A stretch of 64,000 bases of DNA, taken from assembly GCF_003865135.1 (NCBI RefSeq), contig NZ_BHZC01000001.1, forward strand, positions 4,216,001 to 4,280,000, read 5' to 3'. Positions within the stretch are counted from its first letter, which is position 1; each line of letters begins with the position of its first letter. The translations under genes were made by a program, and so were the position numbers. This DNA is from Streptomyces chrestomyceticus JCM 4735 (GTDB lineage: Bacteria > Actinomycetota > Actinomycetes > Streptomycetales > Streptomycetaceae). Positions 48,261 to 56,753 of this stretch are shown piece by piece. The notes beneath the pieces were generated by a model that saw only the letters and a program-made list of their open reading frames with translations, made no database searches and was not told the DNA's origin.

Positions 48261-48599
48261 GGGGTCGCAGAGGCGGGCGGGACCCGTCATGGTGGGGGTG
48301 GAGACGGAAGCGGAGGACGGACCGAGAGGGGGGTGCGGCAGCGGCTCGGCCTGGGCGGGGCGGGCGGTCCGGCGGAGGTGGACGGGGCGTACCGGGCGCC
48401 GGGTGAGGGCGCGGCGTACGGCGCGGCGGAAGCGGGCCAGGGGGCGGTCGGCGGGTGCGGTGACCACGGCCTGGAAGCGCAGCCACCGGCGGATCTCGCG
48501 GACGGCCTGGACGTCCCCGGCACCGGGGAGGACGGGCGCGCTCTCGCCGCGCTGGGCGGCGCGGTAGGCGTCGAGCATGTGCTGCTGGGATGCGTTCAT
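48252..48599 (-). CDS. small conserved protein of unknown function
   Basis: 115 residues from ATG 48599. The N-terminal half is ordered (MNASQQHMLDAYRAAQRGESAPVLPGAGDVQAVREIRRWLRFQAVVTAPADRPLARFRRAVRRAL) and resembles small proteins found beside panC in other Streptomyces; the rest is Arg/Pro-rich and may be disordered. Its stop codon overlaps a DnaA-like box. AGGGTGG upstream is a modest ribosome binding site. Function unknown. Confidence 0.55.
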   Translation of the reverse strand: MNASQQHMLDAYRAAQRGESAPVLPGAGDVQAVREIRRWLRFQAVVTAPADRPLARFRRAVRRALTRRPVRPVHLRRTARPAQAEPLPHPPLGPSSASVSTPTMTGPARLCDPCG

Positions 48600-48772
48600 G
48601 GACACCACCCTGGGGCCGCCCCGCGGCGGGTGGCGCGTCGATTGACGGGAGCAGTCAAACGAGCCGGGCGCAGGTCACCGGCTCACGCATGATGGAACGG
48701 AAGCCGGACGTCGGACGGCCGGTACAGGTCGCGGCCGCAAGGAACGGCGCACGGGGAAACGGGGAGCGGCAC

Positions 48773-49891
48773 ATGAGTGTGTGGATCGATGTGGCGGGGC
48801 TGCCCGCCGAGCGGACGGTGTTCAGCCCGTCGCCGCTCGCCGAGCTGGGCGCCGCCCTGCACGCGCTCGCCGAGCCCGGCCACCATCCCGGCCTGCACGG
48901 CTGGACGACCGCGACGGCCGGTGCGCTCGAACCCGGTCTGGCCGACCGGCTGTGCGACGCGGACTTCCTGTGGGGTCCGACGTTCTCCGACGTGACGATG
49001 CCGTTCGCCGCGCTCGCGGACACCGGCGGGCAGCCCGGCGCCACGCTCACCGAGGACCTGGACCTGCTCGACCGGCTCGACGACGAGCTGTTCGTGAACG
49101 CCGCACTGGAGATCAACTGCACCAGCGGGTACTGCCGCGGCGGGCCGTCACCGCTGGTGGACGCCGAGGCGCGCCGGCTGGCACTGGAGCGGGCCACCGC
49201 CCGCGGCCCCCGGCAGGCCGACTTCGCGCAGCGGCTGCTCGCCGACCCGCCCGCCGTACGGGCCTGGATACGCCGCCTGCTGGAGGACTGCGAGCAGGCG
49301 TTCTTCGCGGACGTCTGGCAGCGGGTGCGCGTCCACCTCGCCGCGGACGCGCGGCACAAGGCGGAGGTGCTGCGCCACAAGGGCCTGGCCGAGGCGCTGG
49401 CCGAGGTGTCTCCCGCGGTGACCCTCGACGAGTCGCGGTCCCGCATCGTCGTCGACAAGCTGTCCCACGGCCACGGCACGGCCGTGGACCCGGCCGTCGG
49501 CGTCGGGATCACCCTGCTCCCGACCTCGTTCGGCTGGCCGCACCTGAGCGTGCTGCACGCGGCGGGCTGGCGCCCGGTGATCCACTACCCGGTCGCCGCA
49601 CCGGAACCGTCCGGCCCCGCCTCGGTCGCGCTGGTCGAGTCCCGGCTCGAAGCGCTCGCCCACCCGATGCGGATACGGATGTGCCGCTACCTCGCCCGTA
49701 CCGCCTACACCACCGGTGAACTGGCCGCCGCGCTCGGCATATCCGCGCCGGAGGTCTCCCGGCACCTCGCCGTCCTCAAGAAGGCCGGGCTGCTCCAGAC
49801 CCGCCGCCGCGGCCGGTACGTCCTGAACCAATTGGACGTCCGGGTGGTGGCGCGCCTGGGCAGCGACTTCCTGGAGGGGGTACTGCGCTGA
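48773..49891 (+). CDS. ArsR-type winged-helix regulator with DUF5937-like N-terminal domain
   Basis: 372 residues from ATG 48773, GGGGAG upstream. The N-terminal 1-270 (MSVWIDVAGLPAERTVFSPSPLAELGAALHALAEPGHHPGLHGW..LLEDCEQAFFADVWQRVRVHLAADARHKAEVL..) is the actinobacterial domain that precedes the DNA-binding part in this family. The C-terminal winged helix spans about 290-360: VESRLEALAHPMRIRMCRYLARTAYTTGELAAALGISAPEVSRHLAVLKKAGLLQTRRRGRYVLNQLD. No target gene is obvious. Effector unknown. Confidence 0.85.
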   Translation: MSVWIDVAGLPAERTVFSPSPLAELGAALHALAEPGHHPGLHGWTTATAGALEPGLADRLCDADFLWGPTFSDVTMPFAALADTGGQPGATLTEDLDLLDRLDDELFVNAALEINCTSGYCRGGPSPLVDAEARRLALERATARGPRQADFAQRLLADPPAVRAWIRRLLEDCEQAFFADVWQRVRVHLAADARHKAEVLRHKGLAEALAEVSPAVTLDESRSRIVVDKLSHGHGTAVDPAVGVGITLLPTSFGWPHLSVLHAAGWRPVIHYPVAAPEPSGPASVALVESRLEALAHPMRIRMCRYLARTAYTTGELAAALGISAPEVSRHLAVLKKAGLLQTRRRGRYVLNQLDVRVVARLGSDFLEGVLR

Positions 49892-49924
49892 CCCGGCGGG
49901 CGGCCGGGACCGTGCCCCGGGCGC

Positions 49925-50647
49925 TCAGTTCTCCTGGAGGAACTTCTTCGCGAGGGCGTCGCCGCGGGAGACGGCGTCACTGTGGCTCTCGATGGGAGAC
50001 GCCTTGGAGTTCTTGAACAGGATGTAGGTGACGCCGGACTCGGCGCCGCCGGTGGCCGGGTCGGGGTCGATGCCGAGGCCCTTGGCGGCCGCGTAGGACG
50101 CCTCCCCGATGATCTTCTCGGGCCCGCTGTCGCCGACGACCGCGTACTCGACCTTGTCCTTGTAGATGATGGCGACGATGCCGCCGCCCTTGATGCCCGC
50201 GGACTCGAAGTTCCAGATGCCGCTGACGGAGGGGACGACGACGTACGGCAGCTTCTCGGCGTTCAGCGGCTTGCCGTCGGACTGGTTCCAGCGGGTCTCC
50301 GGCTGGAACCAGGGGTCGGTGTCCTTGTTGCACTTGGCCGTGACCTGGCCGTCGCAGTCGATGTCCATGTCCGCCTTCCAGAACACCGCGTTCTTCTTGC
50401 CGCAGACCGGGACGGTCGCCGATGTCTCCTCGTCGGAGCGGTACTTGCCGTTGGAGATCTGCGAACAGCCGGTGACCTTGGCGAGCAGGTCGGCGGCGCT
50501 GACCGAGCCCTCGGTCACGCCCGGCCGGCTCACGGCGCCCGCGGCGGGGGCGGAGGTGGCGGCCGGCTGGGCGGTGGCGGGCAGCGCGGCGGCGGCGAGC
50601 AGCGCGGTTCCGGCGGCGGTGGCCAGGGCGAAGGTTCGTCTGCGCAC
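49925..50647 (-). CDS. secreted chitosanase, glycoside hydrolase family 75
   Basis: 240 residues from GTG 50647. Signal peptide RRRTFALATAAGTALLAAAALPATAQ, then an Ala/Pro linker. The catalytic domain has the GH75 pattern: VFWKADMDIDCDGQVTAKCNKDTDPWFQPETRW with conserved Asp93 and Asp95, YVVVPSVSGIWNFESAGIKGGGIVAIIYKDKVEYAVVGDSGPEKIIGEASYAAAKGLGIDPDPATGG. Four cysteines can form two disulphides. It hydrolyses chitosan outside the cell. A CsnR-type palindrome just upstream indicates induction by chitosan oligosaccharides. Confidence 0.93.
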   Translation of the reverse strand: MRRRTFALATAAGTALLAAAALPATAQPAATSAPAAGAVSRPGVTEGSVSAADLLAKVTGCSQISNGKYRSDEETSATVPVCGKKNAVFWKADMDIDCDGQVTAKCNKDTDPWFQPETRWNQSDGKPLNAEKLPYVVVPSVSGIWNFESAGIKGGGIVAIIYKDKVEYAVVGDSGPEKIIGEASYAAAKGLGIDPDPATGGAESGVTYILFKNSKASPIESHSDAVSRGDALAKKFLQEN

Positions 50648-50661
50648 AGGAGGGCCCCTCT

Positions 50662-50680
50662 GTTAGGAAAGTTTCCTTAC
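50662..50680. promoter_or_regulatory. CsnR-type operator upstream of the chitosanase gene
   Basis: GTTAGGAAAGTTTCCTTAC differs at a single position from a perfect palindrome and matches the box TTAGGAAAGTTTCCTAA known upstream of Streptomyces chitosanase genes, where the repressor CsnR binds. It lies 15 bp before the GTG start. No csnR-like gene is in the window. Confidence 0.85.
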
Positions 50681-50779
50681 CGAGCGCGCAACAATCTCCT
50701 CCGCTCCCCCGCTCCCGTCAACACCGCACCACCCGCAACTCGCGCCCGCCGCAGCCCTGTTCAGCCCGGCCGGGCGCCG

Positions 50780-51466
50780 TCACGCCCCCGCGCCGCCCCC
50801 GGCCCGTACGAGTCCCGTCTCGTACGCGAGCACCACCGCCTGCACCCGGTCCCGCAGCTCCAACTTCGTGAGGATGCGGCCCACATGCGTCTTGACCGTG
50901 GCCTCCGACAGCACGAGCTGTGCCGCGATCTCGCCGTTGGAGAGGCCCTGGGCCACCAGCAGCAGCACCTCCCGCTCGCGCTCGGTGAGCCGCCCGATCT
51001 CCGGACGGACCGGCTCGGCGGCGGACGCCGGCAGCATCGGCGTGAACCGGTCCAGCAGCCGGCGGGTGGTCGAGGGCGCGACCACCGCGTCACCGCTGCG
51101 CACCGCGCGGATCGCGGCCAGCAGCTCGCTCGGCGGCACGTCCTTCAGCATGAAGCCGCTGGCCCCGGCCTTGAGCGCGGAGAAGGCGTACTCGTCCAGG
51201 TCGAAGGTGGTCAGGATGAGCACCTTCGGCGCGTCCGCCTGCTGCCCGCCCGCGCAGATCCGGCGGGTGGTCTCCACACCGTCCAGATGCGGCATCCGCA
51301 CGTCCATCAGGATGACGTCGACCTTGGTGGACCGGAGCACCTCCAGGGCCTCCACCCCGTCACCGGCCTCGGCGACGACCTCCATGTCGGGCTGGGCGGC
51401 GAGCACCATGCGGAAACCGGTGCGCAAGAGCACCTGATCGTCGACGAGCATCACGCGGACAGTCAT
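50780..51466 (-). CDS. response regulator, NarL/LuxR family
   Basis: 228 residues from ATG 51466. Receiver domain MTVRVMLVDDQVLLRTGFRMVL with acidic pair Asp9-Asp10, phospho-acceptor Asp55 (LMDVRMP), Thr86 region LTTF and Lys108. LuxR-type HTH at about 160-220 (LTEREREVLLLVAQGLSNGEIAAQLVLSEATVKTHVGRILTKLELRDRVQAVVLAYE). Partner of the histidine kinase gene 213 bp upstream on the same strand. No strong ribosome binding site; targets unknown. Confidence 0.94.
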   Translation of the reverse strand: MTVRVMLVDDQVLLRTGFRMVLAAQPDMEVVAEAGDGVEALEVLRSTKVDVILMDVRMPHLDGVETTRRICAGGQQADAPKVLILTTFDLDEYAFSALKAGASGFMLKDVPPSELLAAIRAVRSGDAVVAPSTTRRLLDRFTPMLPASAAEPVRPEIGRLTEREREVLLLVAQGLSNGEIAAQLVLSEATVKTHVGRILTKLELRDRVQAVVLAYETGLVRAGGGAGA

Positions 51467-51563
51467 GGCAGGAGGTCCCTTTCAACGGCGGTGCGGGTGG
51501 CGGAGCCGGTGGTCCCGGCGCCGGGAGGGCCGGCCGGCGTCGGCGCGGCAACAGGGTACGTAC

Positions 51564-51621
51564 GGGCGGGGAAGGGGGCATCGGGCGGGGAAGGGGGGCG
51601 TCGGGCGGGGAGGGGCAGGGG
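51564..51621. repeat. G-rich tandem repeat, three units
   Basis: Units of 19-20 bp beginning GGGCGGGGAAGGGG: 51564-51582, 51583-51602, 51603-51621 (last degenerate). Several runs of 3-6 G on the plus strand could form G-quadruplexes. It lies between the kinase and response regulator genes, so the mRNA would carry the C-rich complement. Confidence 0.65.
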
Positions 51622-51679
51622 TACGGGTGCGGCGTACGCGCCGCCGTCCCGGCGCCCCCGGCACCGGCCCCGTCCCGGC

Positions 51680-52891
51680 TCACTGCCCCGATTTGAGCGG
51701 CAGTACCGCGCTGATCCGGAAGCCTCCTCCCGGCCGCGGCCCCGCGTCCAGGCTGCCGCCGACCATGCCGACGCGCTCGCGCATGCCGATGAGCCCGTGG
51801 CCGAGCCCGTCCGCCCCGCCGCCCGAGTACAGCTCGTGCTGGGCGCCGCGCCCGTCGTCCTCGACCAGCAGGTCCAGCTCGGCTTCCCGGTAGGCGAGGC
51901 GGACCGTGGCGCCGACGTCCGGGCCGCCGTGTTTGCGGGTGTTCGTCAGCGCTTCCTGGACGATGCGGTACGCGGTCAGCTCGACGCTGCTGGGCAGCGG
52001 GCGCGGTTCGCCCGCCACCTGGAAGTCGACCGGCAGGCCGGCCCCCCGCACCTGGTCGATCAGGTCGGCCAGTTGCTCGACGCCGGGCTGCGGTACGTAC
52101 TCGCCGCTCTCGGGCTGCTCGCCGGTGCGCAGCACACCGAGCAGCCGCCGCATCTCGGCGAGCGCCTGCCGGCCGGTGCCGGAGATCGTCTCCAGGGCCT
52201 GCTTGGCCTGCTCGGGCGCGGCGTCCAGGACGTAGGCGGCGCCGTCGGCCTGGACCACCATCACGGACACGTTGTGCGCGACGACGTCGTGCAGTTCGCG
52301 GGCAATGCGGGCGCGCTCGGCGGCCACCGCGATCCGCGCCTGCGTCTCGCGTTCCTTCTCCAGGCGGGCGGCCTTCTCCTCCAACTGGGCCCAGTACGCG
52401 CGGCGGGTGCGGACCGAGTCGCCGAGCACCCAGGCCAGCACGAAGGGGACGGTGAGCAGGCCCATGATGAACAGCCCTTGCCACAGGCCGCCGGGCGGCC
52501 TCTCACCGTTGCCGTAGCGGACGGCGTAGAGCGTCGGGCCGATCAGCGCCCCGCCCAGAGCGGTACGCGAGGCCCAGCGCCTGGTGCCCGAGGCGACCGT
52601 GTAAATGGTCGCCAGCATGGCGAAGTTGGACGGATTGGGCTCTACGTCGAACACGATCTGGCAGAGGCCGACCAGGATGGACAGCAGCAGCATCTTCTCG
52701 GGCGCCTTGCGCCGCAGCGCGACGGTGAGGCACATCGCGGCGACGACGAGGGCTTCCAGGAGCGTCCGGGTCTCACTCTGCACATCCGCCGACGCGACCA
52801 GCATCAGACAGTTGAAACCGAACAGGAGGACGGCCCAGAAGGTGTCCACCCCTGTCGGATGCCTGCGGAAGAAGTCGTAGAGACGCTGCAC
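51680..52891 (-). CDS. sensor histidine kinase (NarL-type partner, HisKA_3)
   Basis: 403 residues from GTG 52891. Hydrophobic N-terminal half with about four to six membrane segments and almost no extracellular loop, so it may sense the membrane. Dimerisation/phosphoacceptor motif ERARIARELHDVVAHNVSVMVVQ with His201, then DUF-type HATPase_c: VELTAYRIVQEALTNTRKHGG (N box), LLVEDDGRGAQHELYSGGGADGLGHGLIGMRERVGMVGGSLDAGPRPGGGFRI (G boxes). A TACGCT hexamer seven bases upstream hints at a leaderless mRNA. Partner of the LuxR-type regulator. Confidence 0.94.
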   Translation of the reverse strand: MQRLYDFFRRHPTGVDTFWAVLLFGFNCLMLVASADVQSETRTLLEALVVAAMCLTVALRRKAPEKMLLLSILVGLCQIVFDVEPNPSNFAMLATIYTVASGTRRWASRTALGGALIGPTLYAVRYGNGERPPGGLWQGLFIMGLLTVPFVLAWVLGDSVRTRRAYWAQLEEKAARLEKERETQARIAVAAERARIARELHDVVAHNVSVMVVQADGAAYVLDAAPEQAKQALETISGTGRQALAEMRRLLGVLRTGEQPESGEYVPQPGVEQLADLIDQVRGAGLPVDFQVAGEPRPLPSSVELTAYRIVQEALTNTRKHGGPDVGATVRLAYREAELDLLVEDDGRGAQHELYSGGGADGLGHGLIGMRERVGMVGGSLDAGPRPGGGFRISAVLPLKSGQ

Positions 52892-53028
52892 GTCACCCAG
52901 CGTAGGCAGGCCGTATAGGTGTACGGGTCAACCGGACGGGCGATCCTGGGGGACGGGAGTACTCCGCAAGGTGGAGACGGGCCCGCCGCCGGAGCCCGCC
53001 GCCGTCCGCGCCCGTGCCCGCCGCCGCG

Positions 53029-53034
53029 TACCGT
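53029..53034 (+). promoter_or_regulatory. -10 hexamer TACCGT for the methyltransferase gene
   Basis: TACCGT ends 6 nt before GTG 53041, with no ribosome binding site; leaderless mRNA likely. Confidence 0.45.
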
Positions 53035-53040
53035 GGTGCG

Positions 53041-54042
53041 GTGACACACGACTGGTGCGGCTGGCGGGACGCCGCGGAACGGGCCCTGTACGGCCCCGGC
53101 GGCTTCTACACCAGCGGCGACGGACCGGGCCCGGCCGGCCACTTCCGTACCTCCGTGCACGTCTCGCCCCGGTACGCCGAGGCGCTCGCCACCCTGCTGT
53201 GCCGCGTCGACGTGTCCCTGGGCCGTCCGGCGGAACTGGCGCTGATCGATGTGGGTGCCGGGCGTGGCGAGCTGCTGACCGGAGTACTGGCAGCGCTCCC
53301 GGAGCCGGTGCGCGCCCGCGTGCGCCCCTACGCCGTCGAGCGCGCCCCCCGGCCCGCCGGCCTGGACGACCGCGTCACCTGGCTCCCGGAGCTGCCCGCG
53401 CCCGGCTCCCTGACCGGTCTGCTCTTCGCCAACGAGTGGCTCGACAACGTCCCGGTCGATGTCGCCGAGACCGACGCGGACGGTGTGCCCCGGTACGTCC
53501 TGGTCCGCGCGGACGGCACCGAACGGCTCGGCGACCCGGTCACCGGCGCGGACGCCGCGTGGCTCGCCCGCTGGTGGCCCCTGCAGGGCGCCGATCCGGG
53601 GCTGCGCGCCGAGATCGGCCACCCGCGCGACGCGGCCTGGACCCGCGCGGTCGGCACCCTGCGCGCCGGCCTCGCCGCCACCGCCGACTACGCGCACACC
53701 CGCGACACCCGCCCGCCCTTCGGCACCCTCACCGGCTTCCGCGAGGGCCGCGAGGTGCACCCCGTACCCGACGGGACCTGCGACATCACCGCCCACGTCG
53801 CCCTCGACGCCTGTGCGGGCCCCGGCGCCGAGCACGTCACCCAGCGGCAGGCGCTGCACGCCCTCGGCGTGGACGGCAGCCGCCCGCCGCTCTCCCTCGC
53901 GTCCAGCGACCCGGCCGCCTACGTACGGGCCCTCGGCTCGGCGGGCGCGGCGGCGGAGCTGACCGACCCGGCGAGCCTGGGCTCCTTCGGCTGGCTCCTG
54001 CAACCGGTCGGCGACGGCTGTACGGGCCTGCTCACCCCCTGA
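53041..54042 (+). CDS. SAM-dependent methyltransferase, MidA/NDUFAF7-like
   Basis: 333 residues from GTG 53041. N-terminal part [47 protein letters not shown] is the MidA-type entry (aromatic 'YGpgGFY' motif), followed by the SAM site [21 protein letters not shown] and acidic loop YAVERAP, and the family-specific [17 protein letters not shown] ('sNEllDa.Pv' motif). In mitochondria NDUFAF7 dimethylates an arginine of NDUFS2, the homologue of NuoD, during complex I assembly. Here the gene is 82 bp upstream of nuoD, so the same modification is a strong inference. Confidence 0.85.
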   Translation: MTHDWCGWRDAAERALYGPGGFYTSGDGPGPAGHFRTSVHVSPRYAEALATLLCRVDVSLGRPAELALIDVGAGRGELLTGVLAALPEPVRARVRPYAVERAPRPAGLDDRVTWLPELPAPGSLTGLLFANEWLDNVPVDVAETDADGVPRYVLVRADGTERLGDPVTGADAAWLARWWPLQGADPGLRAEIGHPRDAAWTRAVGTLRAGLAATADYAHTRDTRPPFGTLTGFREGREVHPVPDGTCDITAHVALDACAGPGAEHVTQRQALHALGVDGSRPPLSLASSDPAAYVRALGSAGAAAELTDPASLGSFGWLLQPVGDGCTGLLTP

Positions 54043-54112
54043 GCGCCTGCCCGCCGCCCGACCACCGGCCGCCCGTCGCCCGGCCCCACCGGACCCCGCC
54101 CGGCCGAACTGC

Positions 54113-54118
54113 GAGACT
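54113..54118 (+). promoter_or_regulatory. candidate -10 hexamer GAGACT before nuoD
   Basis: GAGACT ends 6 nt before ATG 54125; the intervening GTCCCC is not a ribosome binding site. Leaderless transcription or readthrough from the methyltransferase gene are both possible. Confidence 0.35.
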
Positions 54119-54124
54119 GTCCCC

Positions 54125-55267
54125 ATGACGGAGACCACGGTCGGCATCGGCGGCGCGGCGGAGAGCACCGACATGGTGCTGAACATCGGCCCGCAGCACC
54201 CCTCCACGCACGGCGTGCTGCGGCTGCGCCTCGTCCTGGACGGCGAGCGCATCCAGCACGCCGAACCCGTGATCGGCTACATGCACCGGGGCGCCGAGAA
54301 GCTCTTCGAGGCGCGCGACTACCGCCAGATCATCATGCTCGCCAACCGCCACGACTGGCTGTCGGCCTTCTCCAACGAGCTGGGCGTCGTCCTGGGCGTG
54401 GAGCGGATGCTCGGCATGGAGGTCCCCGAGCGCGCCGTGTGGACCCGTACGCTCCTCGCCGAGCTGAACCGGGTCCTCAACCACCTGATGTTCCTCGGCT
54501 CCTACCCCCTGGAGCTGGGCGGCATCACCCCCGTCTTCCACGCCTTCCGCGAGCGCGAAGAGCTGCAGAACGTGATGGAGGAGATCTCCGGCGGGCGGAT
54601 GCACTACATGTTCAACCGGGTCGGCGGCCTCAAGGAGGACCTGCCGGCCGGCTGGCTCGGCCGCGCCCGGCACGCCGTCTCCGAGGTCCGCTCCCGGATG
54701 GACGTCTTCGACCGGCTGGTCCTCGGCAACGAGATCTTCCGGGGCCGGACGCGCGGCATCGGCGTACTGAGCCGTGAGGCGGTGCACGGCTACGGCGTCT
54801 CCGGGCCGATCGCCCGCGCCTCCGGTGTCGACTTCGACCTGCGCCGCGACGAGCCGTACCTCGCGTACGCGGAACTCCAGGACACGCTGCGGGTGGTCAC
54901 GCGCGAGGAGGGCGACTGCCTGGCCCGCTTCGAGTGCCTCCTGGAGCAGACCCACAACTCCCTGGACCTGGCCGACGCCTGCCTGGACCGAATCGCCGAG
55001 CTGCCGCCGGGGCCGATCAACCAGCGCCTCCCGAAGGTCCTGAAGGCCCCCGAGGGCACGACCTACGCCTGGACCGAGAACCCGCTCGGCATCAACGGCT
55101 ACTACCTGGTCTCCAAGGGCGAGAAGACCCCGTACCGCCTCAAGCTCCGCTCGGCGTCGTACAACAACATCCAGGCGCTGGCCGAGCTGCTGCCGGGGAC
55201 GCTCGTCGCCGACATGGTCGCCATCCTCGGCTCGCTGTTCTTCGTGGTCGGCGACATCGACAAGTAG
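54125..55267 (+). CDS. nuoD: NADH-quinone oxidoreductase subunit D (solitary paralogue)
   Basis: 380 residues from ATG 54125. NuoD/49-kDa features: [42 protein letters not shown] (conserved Arg55 in HRG), [55 protein letters not shown] and C-terminal [11 protein letters not shown]. It forms part of the quinone site of complex I. The gene stands apart from any other nuo gene, as the second nuoD copy does in S. coelicolor. Whether it joins complex I or another hydrogenase-like complex is unknown. Confidence 0.95.
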   Translation: MTETTVGIGGAAESTDMVLNIGPQHPSTHGVLRLRLVLDGERIQHAEPVIGYMHRGAEKLFEARDYRQIIMLANRHDWLSAFSNELGVVLGVERMLGMEVPERAVWTRTLLAELNRVLNHLMFLGSYPLELGGITPVFHAFREREELQNVMEEISGGRMHYMFNRVGGLKEDLPAGWLGRARHAVSEVRSRMDVFDRLVLGNEIFRGRTRGIGVLSREAVHGYGVSGPIARASGVDFDLRRDEPYLAYAELQDTLRVVTREEGDCLARFECLLEQTHNSLDLADACLDRIAELPPGPINQRLPKVLKAPEGTTYAWTENPLGINGYYLVSKGEKTPYRLKLRSASYNNIQALAELLPGTLVADMVAILGSLFFVVGDIDK

Positions 55268-55331
55268 CCGACGGGCGGTACGGGAGGCGGCCGGTCAGGC
55301 CGACGGCTGCCTACGGCAAGCCAGTCCAGGG

Positions 55332-55922
55332 CTACTTGCGGGGCTTCGGCCCCTCCCGGTGCCACGCCGTGACGCCCAGCTTGCCGGTGGACCCGAGGTC
55401 GATCAGCTCACGGACCAGTTGCGGACGGCTGCCGCCCGCGGCCGGGGTGAGGGCCAGGAACGCACCGTTCACGGCGGGGCGCGTCGCGTCCGTCACGCGG
55501 TTGCGCCACATCAGTACGGCCTTGACGTGCTCGCCCGGCTTGAGCGTGACCGGCTCGGGGCCGACATCGTCCACGACGTCCGAGCCGTGGCCGATCTTCA
55601 CGTCCAGCGGCTTGCGGTCCTTGTCGAGGACCTGGACGCCCGCGTAGCCGTTCACCTTGTACGGATGGTTGCCGCAGTTGGTCAGGGTGATGCCCATCGC
55701 GCGGGTGCCCATGGCGGCGTCCACCTGGGAGCCCTTGATGACGACGCCGTCCTCGGGACAGGCGGGGGCGGTGCGGGACGGCCGGGGGTCGGGCTTCGCC
55801 TCCGGCCGCGCCTCGGACCCGGCCGAACAGCCGGCGGCGGCGAGCGCCACGACGCCGAGCACGGCCGCCGACAGCGCCCGCGGCACCGGCCCGGCCGCTC
55901 TCCTGGTGACTGCTCCGGCCAC
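55332..55922 (-). CDS. lipoprotein with DUF4232-like domain
   Basis: 196 residues from GTG 55922. Signal peptide with lipobox AAAGC (RALSAAVLGVVALAAAGC). After a Pro/Arg linker the domain CPEDGVVIKGSQVDAAMGTRAMGITLTNCGNHPYKVNGYAGVQVLDKDRKPLDVKIGHGSDVVDDVGPEPVTLKPGEHVKAVLMWRNRVTD has the pattern of DUF4232 proteins, with one disulphide. These are exported proteins of unknown role in actinomycetes. Convergent with nuoD. Confidence 0.8.
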   Translation of the reverse strand: MAGAVTRRAAGPVPRALSAAVLGVVALAAAGCSAGSEARPEAKPDPRPSRTAPACPEDGVVIKGSQVDAAMGTRAMGITLTNCGNHPYKVNGYAGVQVLDKDRKPLDVKIGHGSDVVDDVGPEPVTLKPGEHVKAVLMWRNRVTDATRPAVNGAFLALTPAAGGSRPQLVRELIDLGSTGKLGVTAWHREGPKPRK

Positions 55923-56044
55923 GGTCCACCCCGCTCACTGATCCGGCACCGAGTCAGCGCCGCTCCGGCACCGATCAAGTCGGCCGCCAGCGTACCCGTA
56001 CGGGCACGGCGCGGACCCCGGCCCCCGCGCCGCCTCCGGCCCCC

Positions 56045-56701
56045 TCACACCCCGAAGAGCACCCGGCACTCCTCCGTCCACCCCACCACCTCGACCGGCA
56101 CCGTACGGTGTGCCTCCCACCCCGCCCGGTCCAGCCGCAGCCGCTGCAACGTCCGCGGCCGCCCGCGCACCGCGGCGACCTGCACGCCGTCCGGTACGTA
56201 CCCGAGCTTGCGCGAGACCGCCAGCGACCTGGCGTTGTCCGTCATCGCGGCAGAGGTCACGGTGTCCGCGCCGAGCCGGTCGAAGACGAAGTGCAGGACG
56301 GCCGCCCGCATCTCCGTACCGATGCCCTGCCCCTGGTGGGCCAGCCCGAGCCAGGACCCGGTCTCCGCCTCCCTGGTCACCCCGAAGTCGGTGCCGGACA
56401 CGTCCTGGCGCCCCACCGCCTTCCCGTCCCGGGCCACCGCGAGGCTCAGCGTCCAGCTCTCCGGCCGCCACTCCGCGACCGTGCGGAGCACGTGCAGGAA
56501 CGTCGCGCGCCCGCGCTCCTCCGGGGCCGCGTCCGTCCAGGGCACGGTGAACGGCATCTCCGCCGCGTCGTGCACGCCGTCGGCGGCGACCGAGGCCAGG
56601 TCGTCGAGGAGTCCGAGGCCGGGCAGGCTCAGTTCGAGGCGCGGTGTACGGATGCGGATGCCGTAGAGGGGCCAGTGGTGCCGGCGGAGTTGTCGTTCCA
56701 T
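56045..56701 (-). CDS. GNAT family N-acetyltransferase (RimJ/RimL-like)
   Basis: 218 residues from ATG 56701. RTPRLELSLPG start, WTLSLAVARDGKAVGRQDVSGTDFGVTREAETGSWLGLAHQGQGIGTEMRAAVLHFVFDRLGADTVTSAAMTDNARSLAVSRKLGY is the GNAT core with acetyl-CoA loop QGQGIG. A beta-strand C-terminal extension follows. Probably acetylates protein N-termini, aminoglycoside-like compounds or other amines. Lies 52 bp downstream of a TetR gene and may be in its operon. Confidence 0.9.
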   Translation of the reverse strand: MERQLRRHHWPLYGIRIRTPRLELSLPGLGLLDDLASVAADGVHDAAEMPFTVPWTDAAPEERGRATFLHVLRTVAEWRPESWTLSLAVARDGKAVGRQDVSGTDFGVTREAETGSWLGLAHQGQGIGTEMRAAVLHFVFDRLGADTVTSAAMTDNARSLAVSRKLGYVPDGVQVAAVRGRPRTLQRLRLDRAGWEAHRTVPVEVVGWTEECRVLFGV

Positions 56702-56753
56702 GACGGAATGCTGCCGAACGGGGCGCGCGGCGTCGACCCCTTTCCGCGTGCCC

